Counted from the stretch's first letter, positions 1 through 8,392 are shown. The stretch: 46,994 nucleotides of DNA from JAOZTV01 sp965371805 (GCA_965371805.1 CBDUZW010000036.1:1-46994); one strand, 5' to 3'. Notes: a model not told the origin generated them from the sequence alone. Made by a program: numbers and translations.

Positions 1-51
1 GGTGATTAAAAATTCTTTTAAATCTAATATGTTATGGACTCGTACATATAT

Positions 52-80
52 TTGAATAAAAAATTTATTTTCTATATAAT
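52..80 (+). promoter_or_regulatory. Sigma-70-type promoter giving a probably leaderless transcript
   Basis: TTGAAT at 52-57, a 17-base spacer and TATAAT at 75-80. The start codon of the propeller kinase is at 86, where transcription itself should begin (about 7 bases after the -10 box), and no Shine-Dalgarno sequence is visible. Seen: the two boxes and the spacing. Inferred: a leaderless mRNA. Confidence 0.6.
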
Positions 81-85
81 AGTTA

Positions 86-3000
86 ATGAGAAGACATATA
101 TATATTCTATTTCTTGTTTTTTTTTTGATCTACTATTTTGGTTTAGAAGTATATCCTCAAACCAAACATCTCAGGTTTGAACATATTACCGTTGACAATG
201 GTTTGTCTGAGAATGCTATTACTAGTATTATTCAGGATAAACAGGGGTTTTTATGGTTTGGGTCACACGATGGGTTAAATCGATATGACGGATATGAATT
301 TCAGACTTACTATAATGACCCCAAAAACAATCTTACTATTTCTTCTAATTTAATCCAATGTTTATTCGTTGATAGTTATGGGATTTTATGGATAGGAACA
401 TTCGATAGGGGGCTCGATAGATTTGACCCAAAAAAAAACATTTTTATTCATTATATTAATGACCCCAAAAACCAGAATAGTATAAGTGATAATGATATTA
501 CTGCCATACATGAAGATGATAACAGAATATTATGGATAGGAACCGCAAGCGGGATCCTGAATAAATTTGAAAGACAGAATAATAAATTTCAACATTTTAA
601 AATTAATCAAACACATTCTGAAATAAAAAAAAGCAAAAGAATAAAGGTGATCTACGAAGACAAAAAAGGCGTTTTGTGGATAGGGACCCGGAATGGATTC
701 TACTCATTTGATAGAGAAAAAAAATGTTTCATCGATTTTAATTATAATAACAGGAAATTAGATGAAAGCTCTGATTATATTTTAAGTATAGTAGAAGACA
801 GTTTTGGTTATCTTTGGATCATGAGTAATAACAGGTTAATACGTTATGATGGTAAAAGAGCTTCTATTATCAATTATAAAAAAAACCTATCAGACAGTCC
901 TACATTTTCAGGAAACGAAACCTCAAAACTTTTTATAGATAAAGACGGTTTATTCTGGATAGGTATATGGGGTTATGGGCTCAAGACTTTTAATCCAAAA
1001 ACAAATGTTTTTTCACACTATAATCATGATCCACACAAAAGTGACAGTTTGAATCATAGTAAAATCACAGATATTTTTGAAGATAGATCTGGTATTATAT
1101 GGATTGGAACTGAAGGCGGTGGACTTAATAAGTATGATAAAAGAAAAACCGTTTTTGAAAACTACAAAAATGAGCCTTTAAATAAAAATAGTTTAAGCCA
1201 GAATAATATAAAGAGAATCTATGAAGACAGTTCAGGGATTTTATGGATTGGCACCGATGGTAAAGGATTAAACAGATTTGATAAAAAGAAAAATAAATTT
1301 GAACTGTTTTTAAATGACCCAAATGATCCCAAAAGTATCAGCAGTAATTATATTAGATCGATATTCGAAGACAGTTTCGGTGTATTATGGATTGGAACTG
1401 AAAGTGGATTAAACAAATATGACGAAAATACTAAAAGTTTTATACATTATATACATGAGCCAAATAATAAAGATAGTATTCCGGGTAATAATGTTCCTGA
1501 TATTATTGAGGATAGTAAAGGAATTTTATGGTTTGCACTGGAGTTCGGAGGAGTTGCAGGATTAAGCAGGTTTGATAGGAGAAAAAATATATTTTATAAT
1601 TATTATCATGATCCGAATAATCCTTTTAGCATAAATACTAAAAACTTAATTACTATTTATGAAGATAAAAATAAAACCATATGGTGTGGAGGTCCTAATG
1701 GATTAAATCGTTATAACAGAGAAAAAAAAACATTTACAAACTACATTTTTAATCCTGAGAAAAAATCCGGTTTGAGTCATAGTTGGGTATGGTCAATTTT
1801 TGAGGATAAAAAGGGGCGGCTTTGGATAGGTACTTATGGTGGGGGATTAAATTTACTGGACCGGAAAAAGGATTCTTTTATTCATTATACAGATAAAGAT
1901 GGACTTGCCAATAATGTTGTTTACGGGATACTTGATGATAGGGAAGGGAATTTATGGATGAGCACAAATAAGGGAATATCTAAATTTAATCCGAAAACAA
2001 AGGTTTTTAAAAACTATAATAGAGAAGATGGCTTACAGGGGAATGAGTTTAATACCGGTTCTTATTGTAAAGGAAAAGATGGTATGCTTTATTTTGGTGG
2101 AACAAATGGATTAACCGCTTTTTACCCAAAGAATGTAAAAGATAACCCTCATATACCTTCCGTGATAATAACATCATTTAAGGTTTTTAATAAAGAGTTT
2201 AATTTGCCTGAACAAATTTCAGAAACAAAAAAAATAGCACTGAGATATGATCAGAATTTTATTTCCTTTGAATTTACTTCACTTGATTATTCAATACCCA
2301 GTAAAAATAAATATGCATATAAATTAGAAGGGGTTGATAAAGAGTGGATTTTTAGGGATGCAAAGAGGCGATTTGCAAATTTCACAGATCTATCACCTGG
2401 AAATTATGTTTTTAAAGTCAGAGGGTCAAATAATGATGGGATATGGAATACAAAAGGTGTTTCTTTAGAAATCAATATATCTCCTCCATTTTGGAAAACA
2501 TGGTGGTTTACAGCATTTTGGATTGTTTTAATAATCCTTATATTATTTTTTATAATCAAGTTTACATACAGATATATTATTCTTTTAAAAGAAAAATCTC
2601 ATGCCGATAAATTTGCTGTAATTGGGAAATATGCCTCATTTCTTGCTCACGATATTAAATCCCCTTTGGAAGGAACCTATTTAATAGTAAATGAATTAAA
2701 AAAAATGTTACCGGAAAATGACGAAAAGCAGGAATATATAGATGATGTCATAGGCGGAATAACTCAGATAAGGTCTGTTATTAATGGATCATTAGATTTT
2801 ACGAAAGTAAATAATCCAAAATTTGAACAATTAAATCTAAATAAAATAATAGAAGAGTTCTGTTTTGAATTTAAGAAATTAAAAAATTGCACATTTAATT
2901 TGAAACTTCCCAATAAAACCTTGATGGTTTTCATAGATCATTCTTTAATTCGACGTGTTTTTTTTAACCTGTTTCAAAATAGTTTCCAGGCCAGAAAAAA

Positions 3001-3271
3001 GCATTGTAAAATACAAATCAAAACAGAAATAAAAAAGAGCAAAACGCTTATTTATATTAGTGATGATGGGAAAGGTATTTCAAAGGAGTTGATATCTGAT
3101 ATTTTTGAACCTTTCAGCAGTAATAAAGATGACGGGCATGGAATTGGACTGGCATTTGTCTCGGAAGTTATAAAAAATCATAATGGAAATATTAGAGTTG
3201 AATCTGAATTAGGGAAAGGAACAACGTTTATTATTTCATTGCCTATTCTTAAAAATCAGGAGAGCACATGA
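86..3271 (+). CDS. Two-component-regulator propeller sensor histidine kinase
   Basis: Membrane sensor kinase, 1061 aa. An N-terminal signal/anchor (about 1-25) is followed by about 14 copies of the Reg_prop repeat (core ED..G.LWIGT..GLN.FD), enough for two seven-bladed beta-propellers, to about residue 690. A Y_Y_Y (immunoglobulin-like) domain follows, with the WNTKG-type end, then one transmembrane helix near 805-828. The cytoplasmic kinase has the H-box LAHDIKSPLEG (His about 855) and an ATPase domain with DDGKGIS and GHGIGLAF. Unlike Bacteroides hybrid systems of this architecture it carries no receiver or AraC HTH; its stop overlaps the ATG of a separate NtrC-type regulator (ATGA), so the pair is co-translated. 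The sensor domain is predicted to lie outside the cytoplasm; the ligand is unknown. The start is supported by the signal-like N-terminus and the promoter at 52-80, not by a ribosome site. Confidence 0.93.
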   Translation: MRRHIYILFLVFFLIYYFGLEVYPQTKHLRFEHITVDNGLSENAITSIIQDKQGFLWFGSHDGLNRYDGYEFQTYYNDPKNNLTISSNLIQCLFVDSYGILWIGTFDRGLDRFDPKKNIFIHYINDPKNQNSISDNDITAIHEDDNRILWIGTASGILNKFERQNNKFQHFKINQTHSEIKKSKRIKVIYEDKKGVLWIGTRNGFYSFDREKKCFIDFNYNNRKLDESSDYILSIVEDSFGYLWIMSNNRLIRYDGKRASIINYKKNLSDSPTFSGNETSKLFIDKDGLFWIGIWGYGLKTFNPKTNVFSHYNHDPHKSDSLNHSKITDIFEDRSGIIWIGTEGGGLNKYDKRKTVFENYKNEPLNKNSLSQNNIKRIYEDSSGILWIGTDGKGLNRFDKKKNKFELFLNDPNDPKSISSNYIRSIFEDSFGVLWIGTESGLNKYDENTKSFIHYIHEPNNKDSIPGNNVPDIIEDSKGILWFALEFGGVAGLSRFDRRKNIFYNYYHDPNNPFSINTKNLITIYEDKNKTIWCGGPNGLNRYNREKKTFTNYIFNPEKKSGLSHSWVWSIFEDKKGRLWIGTYGGGLNLLDRKKDSFIHYTDKDGLANNVVYGILDDREGNLWMSTNKGISKFNPKTKVFKNYNREDGLQGNEFNTGSYCKGKDGMLYFGGTNGLTAFYPKNVKDNPHIPSVIITSFKVFNKEFNLPEQISETKKIALRYDQNFISFEFTSLDYSIPSKNKYAYKLEGVDKEWIFRDAKRRFANFTDLSPGNYVFKVRGSNNDGIWNTKGVSLEINISPPFWKTWWFTAFWIVLIILILFFIIKFTYRYIILLKEKSHADKFAVIGKYASFLAHDIKSPLEGTYLIVNELKKMLPENDEKQEYIDDVIGGITQIRSVINGSLDFTKVNNPKFEQLNLNKIIEEFCFEFKKLKNCTFNLKLPNKTLMVFIDHSLIRRVFFNLFQNSFQARKKHCKIQIKTEIKKSKTLIYISDDGKGISKELISDIFEPFSSNKDDGHGIGLAFVSEVIKNHNGNIRVESELGKGTTFIISLPILKNQEST

Positions 3272-4605
3272 ATAAGATCTTATTTGTTGATGATGATAGA
3301 ACTATGCGAAATGCAGTTAAACTTATTTTGAAGAATTATCAATTAAAAATTGCAGAGAATAAAGAAGAAGCTTTAGAGATACTTAATAAGGAATATTTTG
3401 ATCTCCTATTGACGGACCTCCACTTACCGGAAAAGAGTTCGGGTTTGAGCCTTGTATCAGAAGCAAGAGAGCAGAATGAAGACATGTATATAGCTATTGT
3501 AACCGGATTTGCAAGTATTGAAACAGCAGTAGAAGCAATAAAATTTGGAGCTGATGACTATATGTCAAAGGAATTTACTCCTGACAGCTTAAGATTAAGT
3601 ATAGATAAATTCTTAAAAATAAAATCAAATAAAGAGCAGTTAAAAAAACTGAAAGCTGAGAACCTTATTCTAAGAAAAAGACAATTTAACTCAATCAGTT
3701 TAATTGGGAGTTCACCTGTTATGGAAAAAATGTTAAAGAAAATAGAGATCATTGGGAAAGACAATGACAGCACTGTCTTGATTCTTGGAGAATCGGGGAC
3801 AGGAAAGGAATTAGCTGCAATTGAGATCCATAATAAGAGTGAAAGATGTGTATCTCCTTTTATTCCCATTGATTGTCCTACTATACCTAAAGATCTATTT
3901 GAAGCAGAATTATTCGGATATGAAAAGGGAGGGTTCACAGATGCAAAGAGCCGCAAATTGGGAAGGATTGAACTTGCAGACAGGGGAACTTTATTCTTGG
4001 ATGAAATAGGAGACCTCCCTTCACCTATGCAGGCAAAACTACTGCGTTTTCTTGAAACATCGGAGTTTTATCGAATAGGCGGCACAAAACCAATCAAAGT
4101 TGATGTAAGAATTCTCTCATCAACAAATAGAGATCTTTTTAAAATGGTAGAAGAGGGACTATTCAGGAAAGACCTATACTATAGATTGCAGGTTGTCGTA
4201 ATCGATATGCCGGACTTAAAAGAGAGAAATGGCGATATACAACTATTGGCAGAACATTTTCTAAACATTATTAATTTACATAAGGGTAAAAAACTGATGT
4301 TTTCTAATAAGGAACTTAATACAATATGCTCTCATAACTGGCCAGGCAATGTAAGGGAATTGAAAAATGTAATCGAAAGTTATTCAATATTGGGAGAACT
4401 GCCAATATGCAAAAAGAAAAACAAATCAATCAGCAGTTTCAAAGTGGCAAAACAGGAAACAATCCTTTCATTTGAAAATGATTTTTTAAAAAATGCCCTT
4501 GCTGAAAACAATAACAATATCACAAAAACGGCTCAAATTATTGGTATTTCCAGAGAAGAGCTTTCCAGAAAATTGAAAAAAAATCAAATAACCGATTTAT
4601 CGTAG
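3268..4605 (+). CDS. NtrC-family sigma-54-type response regulator
   Basis: 445 aa, the cognate regulator of the upstream kinase by ATGA overlap. The receiver domain (about 1-120) has acidic DDD at 8-10, phospho-acceptor Asp50 in LLLTDLHLP and the conserved Lys in DYMSKEF. The AAA+ domain (about 140-370) has Walker A GESGTGKE and Walker B GTLFLDEIGD. A Fis-type HTH closes the protein (NNNITKTAQIIGISREELSRKL). Known for the family: phosphorylation allows ATP-driven remodelling of sigma-54 RNA polymerase at -24/-12 promoters. Odd: the sigma-54-contacting GAFTGA loop reads GGFTDA. The D is a tolerated variant in some members; the G in place of A is rarer. The 3' end overlaps the convergent gene by 9 bases. 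No sigma-54 gene is in the window. Confidence 0.93.
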   Translation: MNKILFVDDDRTMRNAVKLILKNYQLKIAENKEEALEILNKEYFDLLLTDLHLPEKSSGLSLVSEAREQNEDMYIAIVTGFASIETAVEAIKFGADDYMSKEFTPDSLRLSIDKFLKIKSNKEQLKKLKAENLILRKRQFNSISLIGSSPVMEKMLKKIEIIGKDNDSTVLILGESGTGKELAAIEIHNKSERCVSPFIPIDCPTIPKDLFEAELFGYEKGGFTDAKSRKLGRIELADRGTLFLDEIGDLPSPMQAKLLRFLETSEFYRIGGTKPIKVDVRILSSTNRDLFKMVEEGLFRKDLYYRLQVVVIDMPDLKERNGDIQLLAEHFLNIINLHKGKKLMFSNKELNTICSHNWPGNVRELKNVIESYSILGELPICKKKNKSISSFKVAKQETILSFENDFLKNALAENNNNITKTAQIIGISREELSRKLKKNQITDLS

Positions 4606-5328
4606 ATTTTTTATCTGACCGTCTTTTATTTGTTCTTCAATTGTTTTTAAGTATCTCTTACCTCTTTTACTTATTGTCCACCAGATGAGCATAACAGGCC
4701 AGAATGGAATCTTTCTTACATAATTTGCCAGATCTTTTATGCTCTTTAAAATAAAAGGAATATAGTCATCATTATTTATCTCAATTAATCGAATACCATT
4801 TGATTGAATTAATTTTTGTGCTAATAAATGCTTTTCAAATCCCCTCTTATATGAGGTCCGCTCAAAAATCTGCAATAAGTCTTTTTCAGGTCTTGGGGCC
4901 ATGCCACCTTCAACTACACTTGCGGTTGTCAATGTTGCACCTCTTTCAAAATGTGACAAAAAATCATAACCAATTTTAGGACCAAAATGATAGATACAAG
5001 AAAAAACATTTTCTTTTTCATGTTTGAATACATATGTAATTGAATCAGGAATAGTTTTTAAATACAATTCTGCTATTTTATTAAAGCCTAACTGATTTAA
5101 CTCAAATTTTTCCTTGCCTAGTTTTTCAATTCTATCCTCATATCCATTCTGAGGAATGAGTTCAGCCTTTAATGACGCTCTAAAGCTATATAGAAACGAG
5201 CCATAAGTAAAGAATATTATAAGAAGAGGTACTAATAAAATAATAAATAAGAGAATATCCATTTCTAAAAAAAACATTAGGAAGAAAGTAATACTCCCTG
5301 TCAATAACATCCAAATAATATTTTTCAC
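4597..5328 (-). CDS. Membrane protein of unknown function, coupled to PP2C phosphatase
   Basis: 243 aa. The N-terminus holds two hydrophobic helices (about 5-22 and 25-48); the rest is soluble and mixed charge, with a moderately hydrophobic patch near 205-220 (PFWPVMLIWWTISKRG). I do not recognise a domain. Its ATG shares one base with the stop of the upstream SpoIIE phosphatase (TAATG), so the two are translationally coupled and may act together, for example as phosphatase and membrane partner; that is inference only. The C-terminal codons overlap the convergent response regulator gene by 9 bases. No signal peptidase site or metal motif is visible. Confidence 0.8.
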   Translation of the reverse strand: MKNIIWMLLTGSITFFLMFFLEMDILLFIILLVPLLIIFFTYGSFLYSFRASLKAELIPQNGYEDRIEKLGKEKFELNQLGFNKIAELYLKTIPDSITYVFKHEKENVFSCIYHFGPKIGYDFLSHFERGATLTTASVVEGGMAPRPEKDLLQIFERTSYKRGFEKHLLAQKLIQSNGIRLIEINNDDYIPFILKSIKDLANYVRKIPFWPVMLIWWTISKRGKRYLKTIEEQIKDGQIKNLR

Positions 5329-6401
5329 TATTCCCTCTTTAAAATGATTAACGATATATCGTCTGAGGCTTTTTCATCACCGATAAAATTTTTTATTTTT
5401 TTTAATACTTGTACCCCTATTTCATTTACAGGTGAATCTTTCATCTCTGTAACCATATCGATTAATCTTTTTTTTTCAAAAAAATTATTGTTAGAATCAA
5501 CCGCTTCAGTAACACCATCAGAATATATTACTATTAAATCTCCAGCTTCAATCATTTCCTTTTGTTCAACATATTCTGCATCTTTTTTTATTCCAAAAGC
5601 GATACCACCTTTTGGCAGCTCTTTGAAACCTGAATTATTAACAATAACAGGAGGCATATGGCCGGCATTCAGTATTTTAATGTTTCCAGAATCCGGAATA
5701 ATATCGAGATATATCATAGTCGCAAATCTATTTGATTCGCTGTCTCTATAAAATATCCTGTTTATTTTTTCTCCCAGTTCTTTAAGAGAAGTAAAGTCAT
5801 TTATAACCGCTCTAAGAGTGGATTGCAATTTCACCATATATAAAGCTGCTGCCAGTTCCTTGCCCGAAACATCACCAAGGCTTATCCCATAGCGGTTTGC
5901 ATCAATTTTCACGACATCAATCATATCCCCGCCAACACTATTAGCAGGCTCAGTGTATAACCATCCTGACCATCCTGCTATGTTGAAATTCTGATCAGGG
6001 TTAAATGCCTGTTGAACAATCCGCCCAGCCTTCAATTCATCTGCTGCAATTAATTTATCTTTTAACTCTAATATCAAAATAAGGATCATTATTGCATAGG
6101 ATAAAATAACAAAAAGATGATCTTGTGAAGTATTATTGAATACGAACATAATAAAGAGACAAAAACTGATAGCAAAAAGCATTCTTCTGAATCGTGATAG
6201 TTTAAAAAACAATATTTTTAATAGCCATAGAGGCAGGATATATATCTTTTTGAACCATTTCATTTCAGATAACTCTTTTTTTTGTTCTTTATCTAAATAA
6301 AAATCAAGCATCTCAGAAAGATCAAGTCTCAAGTCTGCATCTAAATTGACATTCTTAAAATCATCCTTAATAGTATTCCAAATTTTCTTTCGAGTTTTCA
6401 T
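5328..6401 (-). CDS. Membrane-anchored SpoIIE/RsbU-type PP2C serine phosphatase
   Basis: 357 aa. A cytoplasmic-looking N-terminus of about 55 residues is followed by two or three membrane helices (about 55-115) and a SpoIIE phosphatase domain (about 140-357). Metal and catalytic motifs are visible: GGDMIDV, GDVSGKELAAALYM, LNAGHMPPV, YSDGVTEAVD and SDDISLIIL. In this family the enzyme dephosphorylates an anti-anti-sigma or STAS protein in partner-switching pathways. No STAS gene is adjacent; a STAS-like gene lies at 32131. The start has an AAGGGA ribosome site and a good promoter at 6420-6448. It heads a two-gene unit with the downstream membrane protein. Confidence 0.93.
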   Translation of the reverse strand: MKTRKKIWNTIKDDFKNVNLDADLRLDLSEMLDFYLDKEQKKELSEMKWFKKIYILPLWLLKILFFKLSRFRRMLFAISFCLFIMFVFNNTSQDHLFVILSYAIMILILILELKDKLIAADELKAGRIVQQAFNPDQNFNIAGWSGWLYTEPANSVGGDMIDVVKIDANRYGISLGDVSGKELAAALYMVKLQSTLRAVINDFTSLKELGEKINRIFYRDSESNRFATMIYLDIIPDSGNIKILNAGHMPPVIVNNSGFKELPKGGIAFGIKKDAEYVEQKEMIEAGDLIVIYSDGVTEAVDSNNNFFEKKRLIDMVTEMKDSPVNEIGVQVLKKIKNFIGDEKASDDISLIILKRE

Positions 6402-6419
6402 CTTTTCCCTTAAAATTTT

Positions 6420-6448
6420 ATAATAACTTATTTCATTTTTTTTTGCAA
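6420..6448 (-). promoter_or_regulatory. Sigma-70-type promoter for the PP2C operon
   Basis: On the minus strand TTGCAA (6448-6443), a 17-base spacer and TATTAT (6425-6420), 19 bases upstream of the ATG, which is preceded by AAGGGA. It is divergent from the tyrosine operon promoter. Confidence 0.5.
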
Positions 6449-6513
6449 TTTAAAATATAATGATAAAGCAGTAGGCTTCGATAAATTTGAACAGGATAAG
6501 TATTATTTTCTGA

Positions 6514-6542
6514 TTGACATTAAGTGATAATTATTATATTGT
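6514..6542 (+). promoter_or_regulatory. Promoter for the tyrosine operon leader
   Basis: Consensus TTGACA at 6514-6519, with TATATT (6535-6540, spacer 15) or TATTGT (6537-6542, spacer 17) as the -10 box. The start point would fall near 6547-6549, very close to the leader-peptide ATG at 6553. So either the leader peptide is read from a nearly leaderless mRNA or the real start lies further upstream. Confidence 0.45.
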
Positions 6543-6552
6543 AGGGAACGTT

Positions 6553-6636
6553 ATGGGAATAAAAGAAAATAATTTGTTTGATCTAAAACAAAACATGAAA
6601 GATTATTCCTCTATCTATTTCTATTACGGCGGTTAA
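6553..6636 (+). CDS. Tyr/Phe-rich leader peptide (attenuator) of the tyrosine operon
   Basis: A 27-codon ORF with AGGG six bases before its ATG. It ends in DYSSIYFYYGG: Tyr18, Tyr22, Phe23, Tyr24 and Tyr25, i.e. five aromatic residues in eight, with a consecutive Tyr-Phe-Tyr-Tyr run. It lies 76 bases before a DAHP synthase gene followed by prephenate dehydrogenase, the enzymes expected to respond to tyrosine. Known: pheA, pheST and trp operons use leader peptides rich in the regulatory amino acid, where stalling at those codons switches RNA folding. A GGCGG/CCGCC hairpin begins on the last two Gly codons. I see no classical hairpin plus U-tract terminator, so the mechanism may be translational. 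The ORF is seen directly; the regulatory role is inferred. Confidence 0.65.
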   Translation: MGIKENNLFDLKQNMKDYSSIYFYYGG

Positions 6637-6643
6637 GCCCGCC
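6628..6643 (+). promoter_or_regulatory. GC-rich hairpin at the end of the leader peptide
   Basis: GGCGG TTAAGC CCGCC, a 5-bp all-GC stem that covers the leader's last two codons and stop. It stands out in this A+T-rich region. No U-tract follows directly, so it is more likely a pause or switch element than an intrinsic terminator. A ribosome stalled on the Tyr codons would cover it. Confidence 0.5.
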
Positions 6644-6670
6644 TATAATACTATAACCCAAAAACCAATT

Positions 6671-6684
6671 TTTTCTATATAATA
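6671..6684 (+). repeat. TTTTCTATATAATA promoter-like motif, copy 2
   Basis: This 14-mer also occurs at 68-81 (+) and 16506-16519 (-), each time shortly upstream of a gene on the matching strand, and contains TATAAT. Here it would place a start about 23 bases before the DAHP synthase ATG, but no -35 box is seen at the right spacing. It may be a secondary internal promoter that bypasses the leader peptide. Confidence 0.35.
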
Positions 6685-6712
6685 TTTTTTTATAAAAACA
6701 GAAGGGGAATAG

Positions 6713-7573
6713 ATGAAAAACTTAAAATTAATGTCATTAGACAATCATAAAAATAAAAAAACTCTGGTCAAGATAGGTGATTTGAACATAGGTTCAGATT
6801 TTGTATTTATTGCAGGTCCCTGCAGTATTGAAAGTGAAAAGCAGATGATGCTTACGGCAGTCAAAGTAAAGGAAGCTGGAGGTAATATGTTAAGAGGAGG
6901 AGCCTTTAAACCAAGAACTTCACCATATAATTTCCAGGGTTTGGGGCTTAAGGGACTTAAAATTCTTAAAAAAGCAGGGAATGAAACCGGATTACCCGTT
7001 GTAACTGAAGTGATGGATACAAGAGATGTTATGTGGGCCTGTGAATATATTGATATGATACAAATAGGTGCTAGAAATATGCAGAACTTTGCACTATTAA
7101 AAGAAGTTGGAAAAACAAATACACCGGTTTTATTAAAAAGAGGGATGAATTCAACTATCGTTGAATGGTTAAATTGTGCTGAGTATATTCTTTCAGAAGG
7201 AAATCCAAATGTTGTTCTTTGTGAAAGAGGAATCCGTACATTTGAAACTTATACCAGAAACACACTCGATTTAAGTGCAATACCAGCTGTAAAAGAATTG
7301 ACACATCTTCCTGTTATTGCAGATCCTTCGCATGGAACCGGAAGACTCAGCTTGATTGAGCCAATGTCTTTAGCTGCAGTTGCAGCAGGAGCTGATGGTC
7401 TTATTATTGAAGTACACAGTAACCCTGAAAATGCCTTAAGTGATAAAGATCAAACTATGAGTCCTGAAATGTTTAGCAGAACATCTCAGAAAGTAAGAAA
7501 ATTAAAGGCATTCTTAATTGATTCAATTAATGACTCAGAGGGTTATGATTTAAATTTGATGGAGAAATTTTAA
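6713..7573 (+). CDS. aroF: 3-deoxy-7-phosphoheptulonate (DAHP) synthase, type I-beta
   Basis: 286 aa. It condenses phosphoenolpyruvate and erythrose 4-phosphate, the first step of the shikimate pathway. Family motifs in order: AGPCSIES, RGGAFKPRTSPYNFQG, QIGARNMQNF, LLKRGM, ERGIRTFETYTRNTLDLSA, VIADPSHGTGR and LIIEVHSNPENALSDKDQ. It belongs to the KDO8P-synthase-like I-beta group. The N-terminal extension is only about 25 residues, too short for the ferredoxin-like or chorismate mutase feedback domains of some relatives, so feedback control at the protein level may be absent. The start has AAGGGG five bases upstream. The stop shares bases with the next ATG (TAATG). The Tyr-rich leader ORF upstream suggests control by charged tRNA-Tyr. 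Confidence 0.95.
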   Translation: MKNLKLMSLDNHKNKKTLVKIGDLNIGSDFVFIAGPCSIESEKQMMLTAVKVKEAGGNMLRGGAFKPRTSPYNFQGLGLKGLKILKKAGNETGLPVVTEVMDTRDVMWACEYIDMIQIGARNMQNFALLKEVGKTNTPVLLKRGMNSTIVEWLNCAEYILSEGNPNVVLCERGIRTFETYTRNTLDLSAIPAVKELTHLPVIADPSHGTGRLSLIEPMSLAAVAAGADGLIIEVHSNPENALSDKDQTMSPEMFSRTSQKVRKLKAFLIDSINDSEGYDLNLMEKF

Positions 7574-8361
7574 TGAAAATATTTATATTGGGAGCAGGTC
7601 ATATGGGAATATGGCTTTATAGAGAATTATCTAAGACAAATAATGTTGCTATCTGGGATAAAATAAAAAGTACAAGAGATAAATTTGGCAAAGAATCAAA
7701 TTTTATCTCTGGTTCCAGATTGAAAACCTTTAACCCCGATCTTTTTATAAATGCAGTCGATTTAAAAAATACTAAAGAGGGCTTTAGGGAAGTTTTGCCT
7801 CATCTAAATCCAAATTGTATAATATCTGATATTTCAACAATAAAAGGAGATCTTGAAGAATTTTATCAAGAGTCTGGATTTAGATTTGTTTCAGTCCATC
7901 CTATGTTTGGTCCCCACTTTGCCAATCTGAATCAATTGGAGAACAGCAATGCTATAATTATTAGTGAATCAGATGAAAAGGGAAAGTCCTTTTTTAGATC
8001 ATTTTTTGAAAAATTAAAACTTAAAATTTTTGAACATTCATTTAAAGAGCATGATGAACTTATGAGTGTATCACTGACATTACCTTTCTCTGCTTCAATC
8101 GCTTTTGCAGCCTGTTCTGAGGATTTTACCGTACCAGGTACAACCTATGCAAAACATCATGAAATTGCAAAAAAACTATTTCTTGAAGATGATTTCCTGC
8201 TTTCAGAAGTACTGTTCAATCCCGGGTCAATAAAACAGATTGAAAGAGTTGTTACAAAGCTGGAACATTTAAAGCATATCATCAGGGCTGGAGACCATGA
8301 AGAAGCAATTTTGTTTTATCAGGATTTGAGAACAAAATTAAACAAATTTGAAAAAAAATAA
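7573..8361 (+). CDS. tyrA: Prephenate dehydrogenase
   Basis: 262 aa. It carries out NAD(P)-dependent oxidative decarboxylation of prephenate to 4-hydroxyphenylpyruvate, the tyrosine branch. The N-terminal Rossmann motif is ILGAGHMG (about 4-11); SVHPMFGPH near residues 113-121 matches the substrate-binding His segment of TyrA, and a helical dimerisation region follows (EHDELMSVSLTLPFSASIAFA). There is no chorismate mutase or ACT domain. It is translationally coupled to DAHP synthase by TAATG overlap. Pairing the committed shikimate step with the tyrosine branch enzyme supports a tyrosine-specific operon. Confidence 0.92.
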   Translation: MKIFILGAGHMGIWLYRELSKTNNVAIWDKIKSTRDKFGKESNFISGSRLKTFNPDLFINAVDLKNTKEGFREVLPHLNPNCIISDISTIKGDLEEFYQESGFRFVSVHPMFGPHFANLNQLENSNAIIISESDEKGKSFFRSFFEKLKLKIFEHSFKEHDELMSVSLTLPFSASIAFAACSEDFTVPGTTYAKHHEIAKKLFLEDDFLLSEVLFNPGSIKQIERVVTKLEHLKHIIRAGDHEEAILFYQDLRTKLNKFEKK

Positions 8362-8392
8362 TGAACTTATAAAATATAAATGATGCTTCAAA

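Noticed and set aside
6628..6643. Intrinsic terminator after the leader peptide
   Set aside because: The stem is good but the following bases are TATAATACT, not a U-run.
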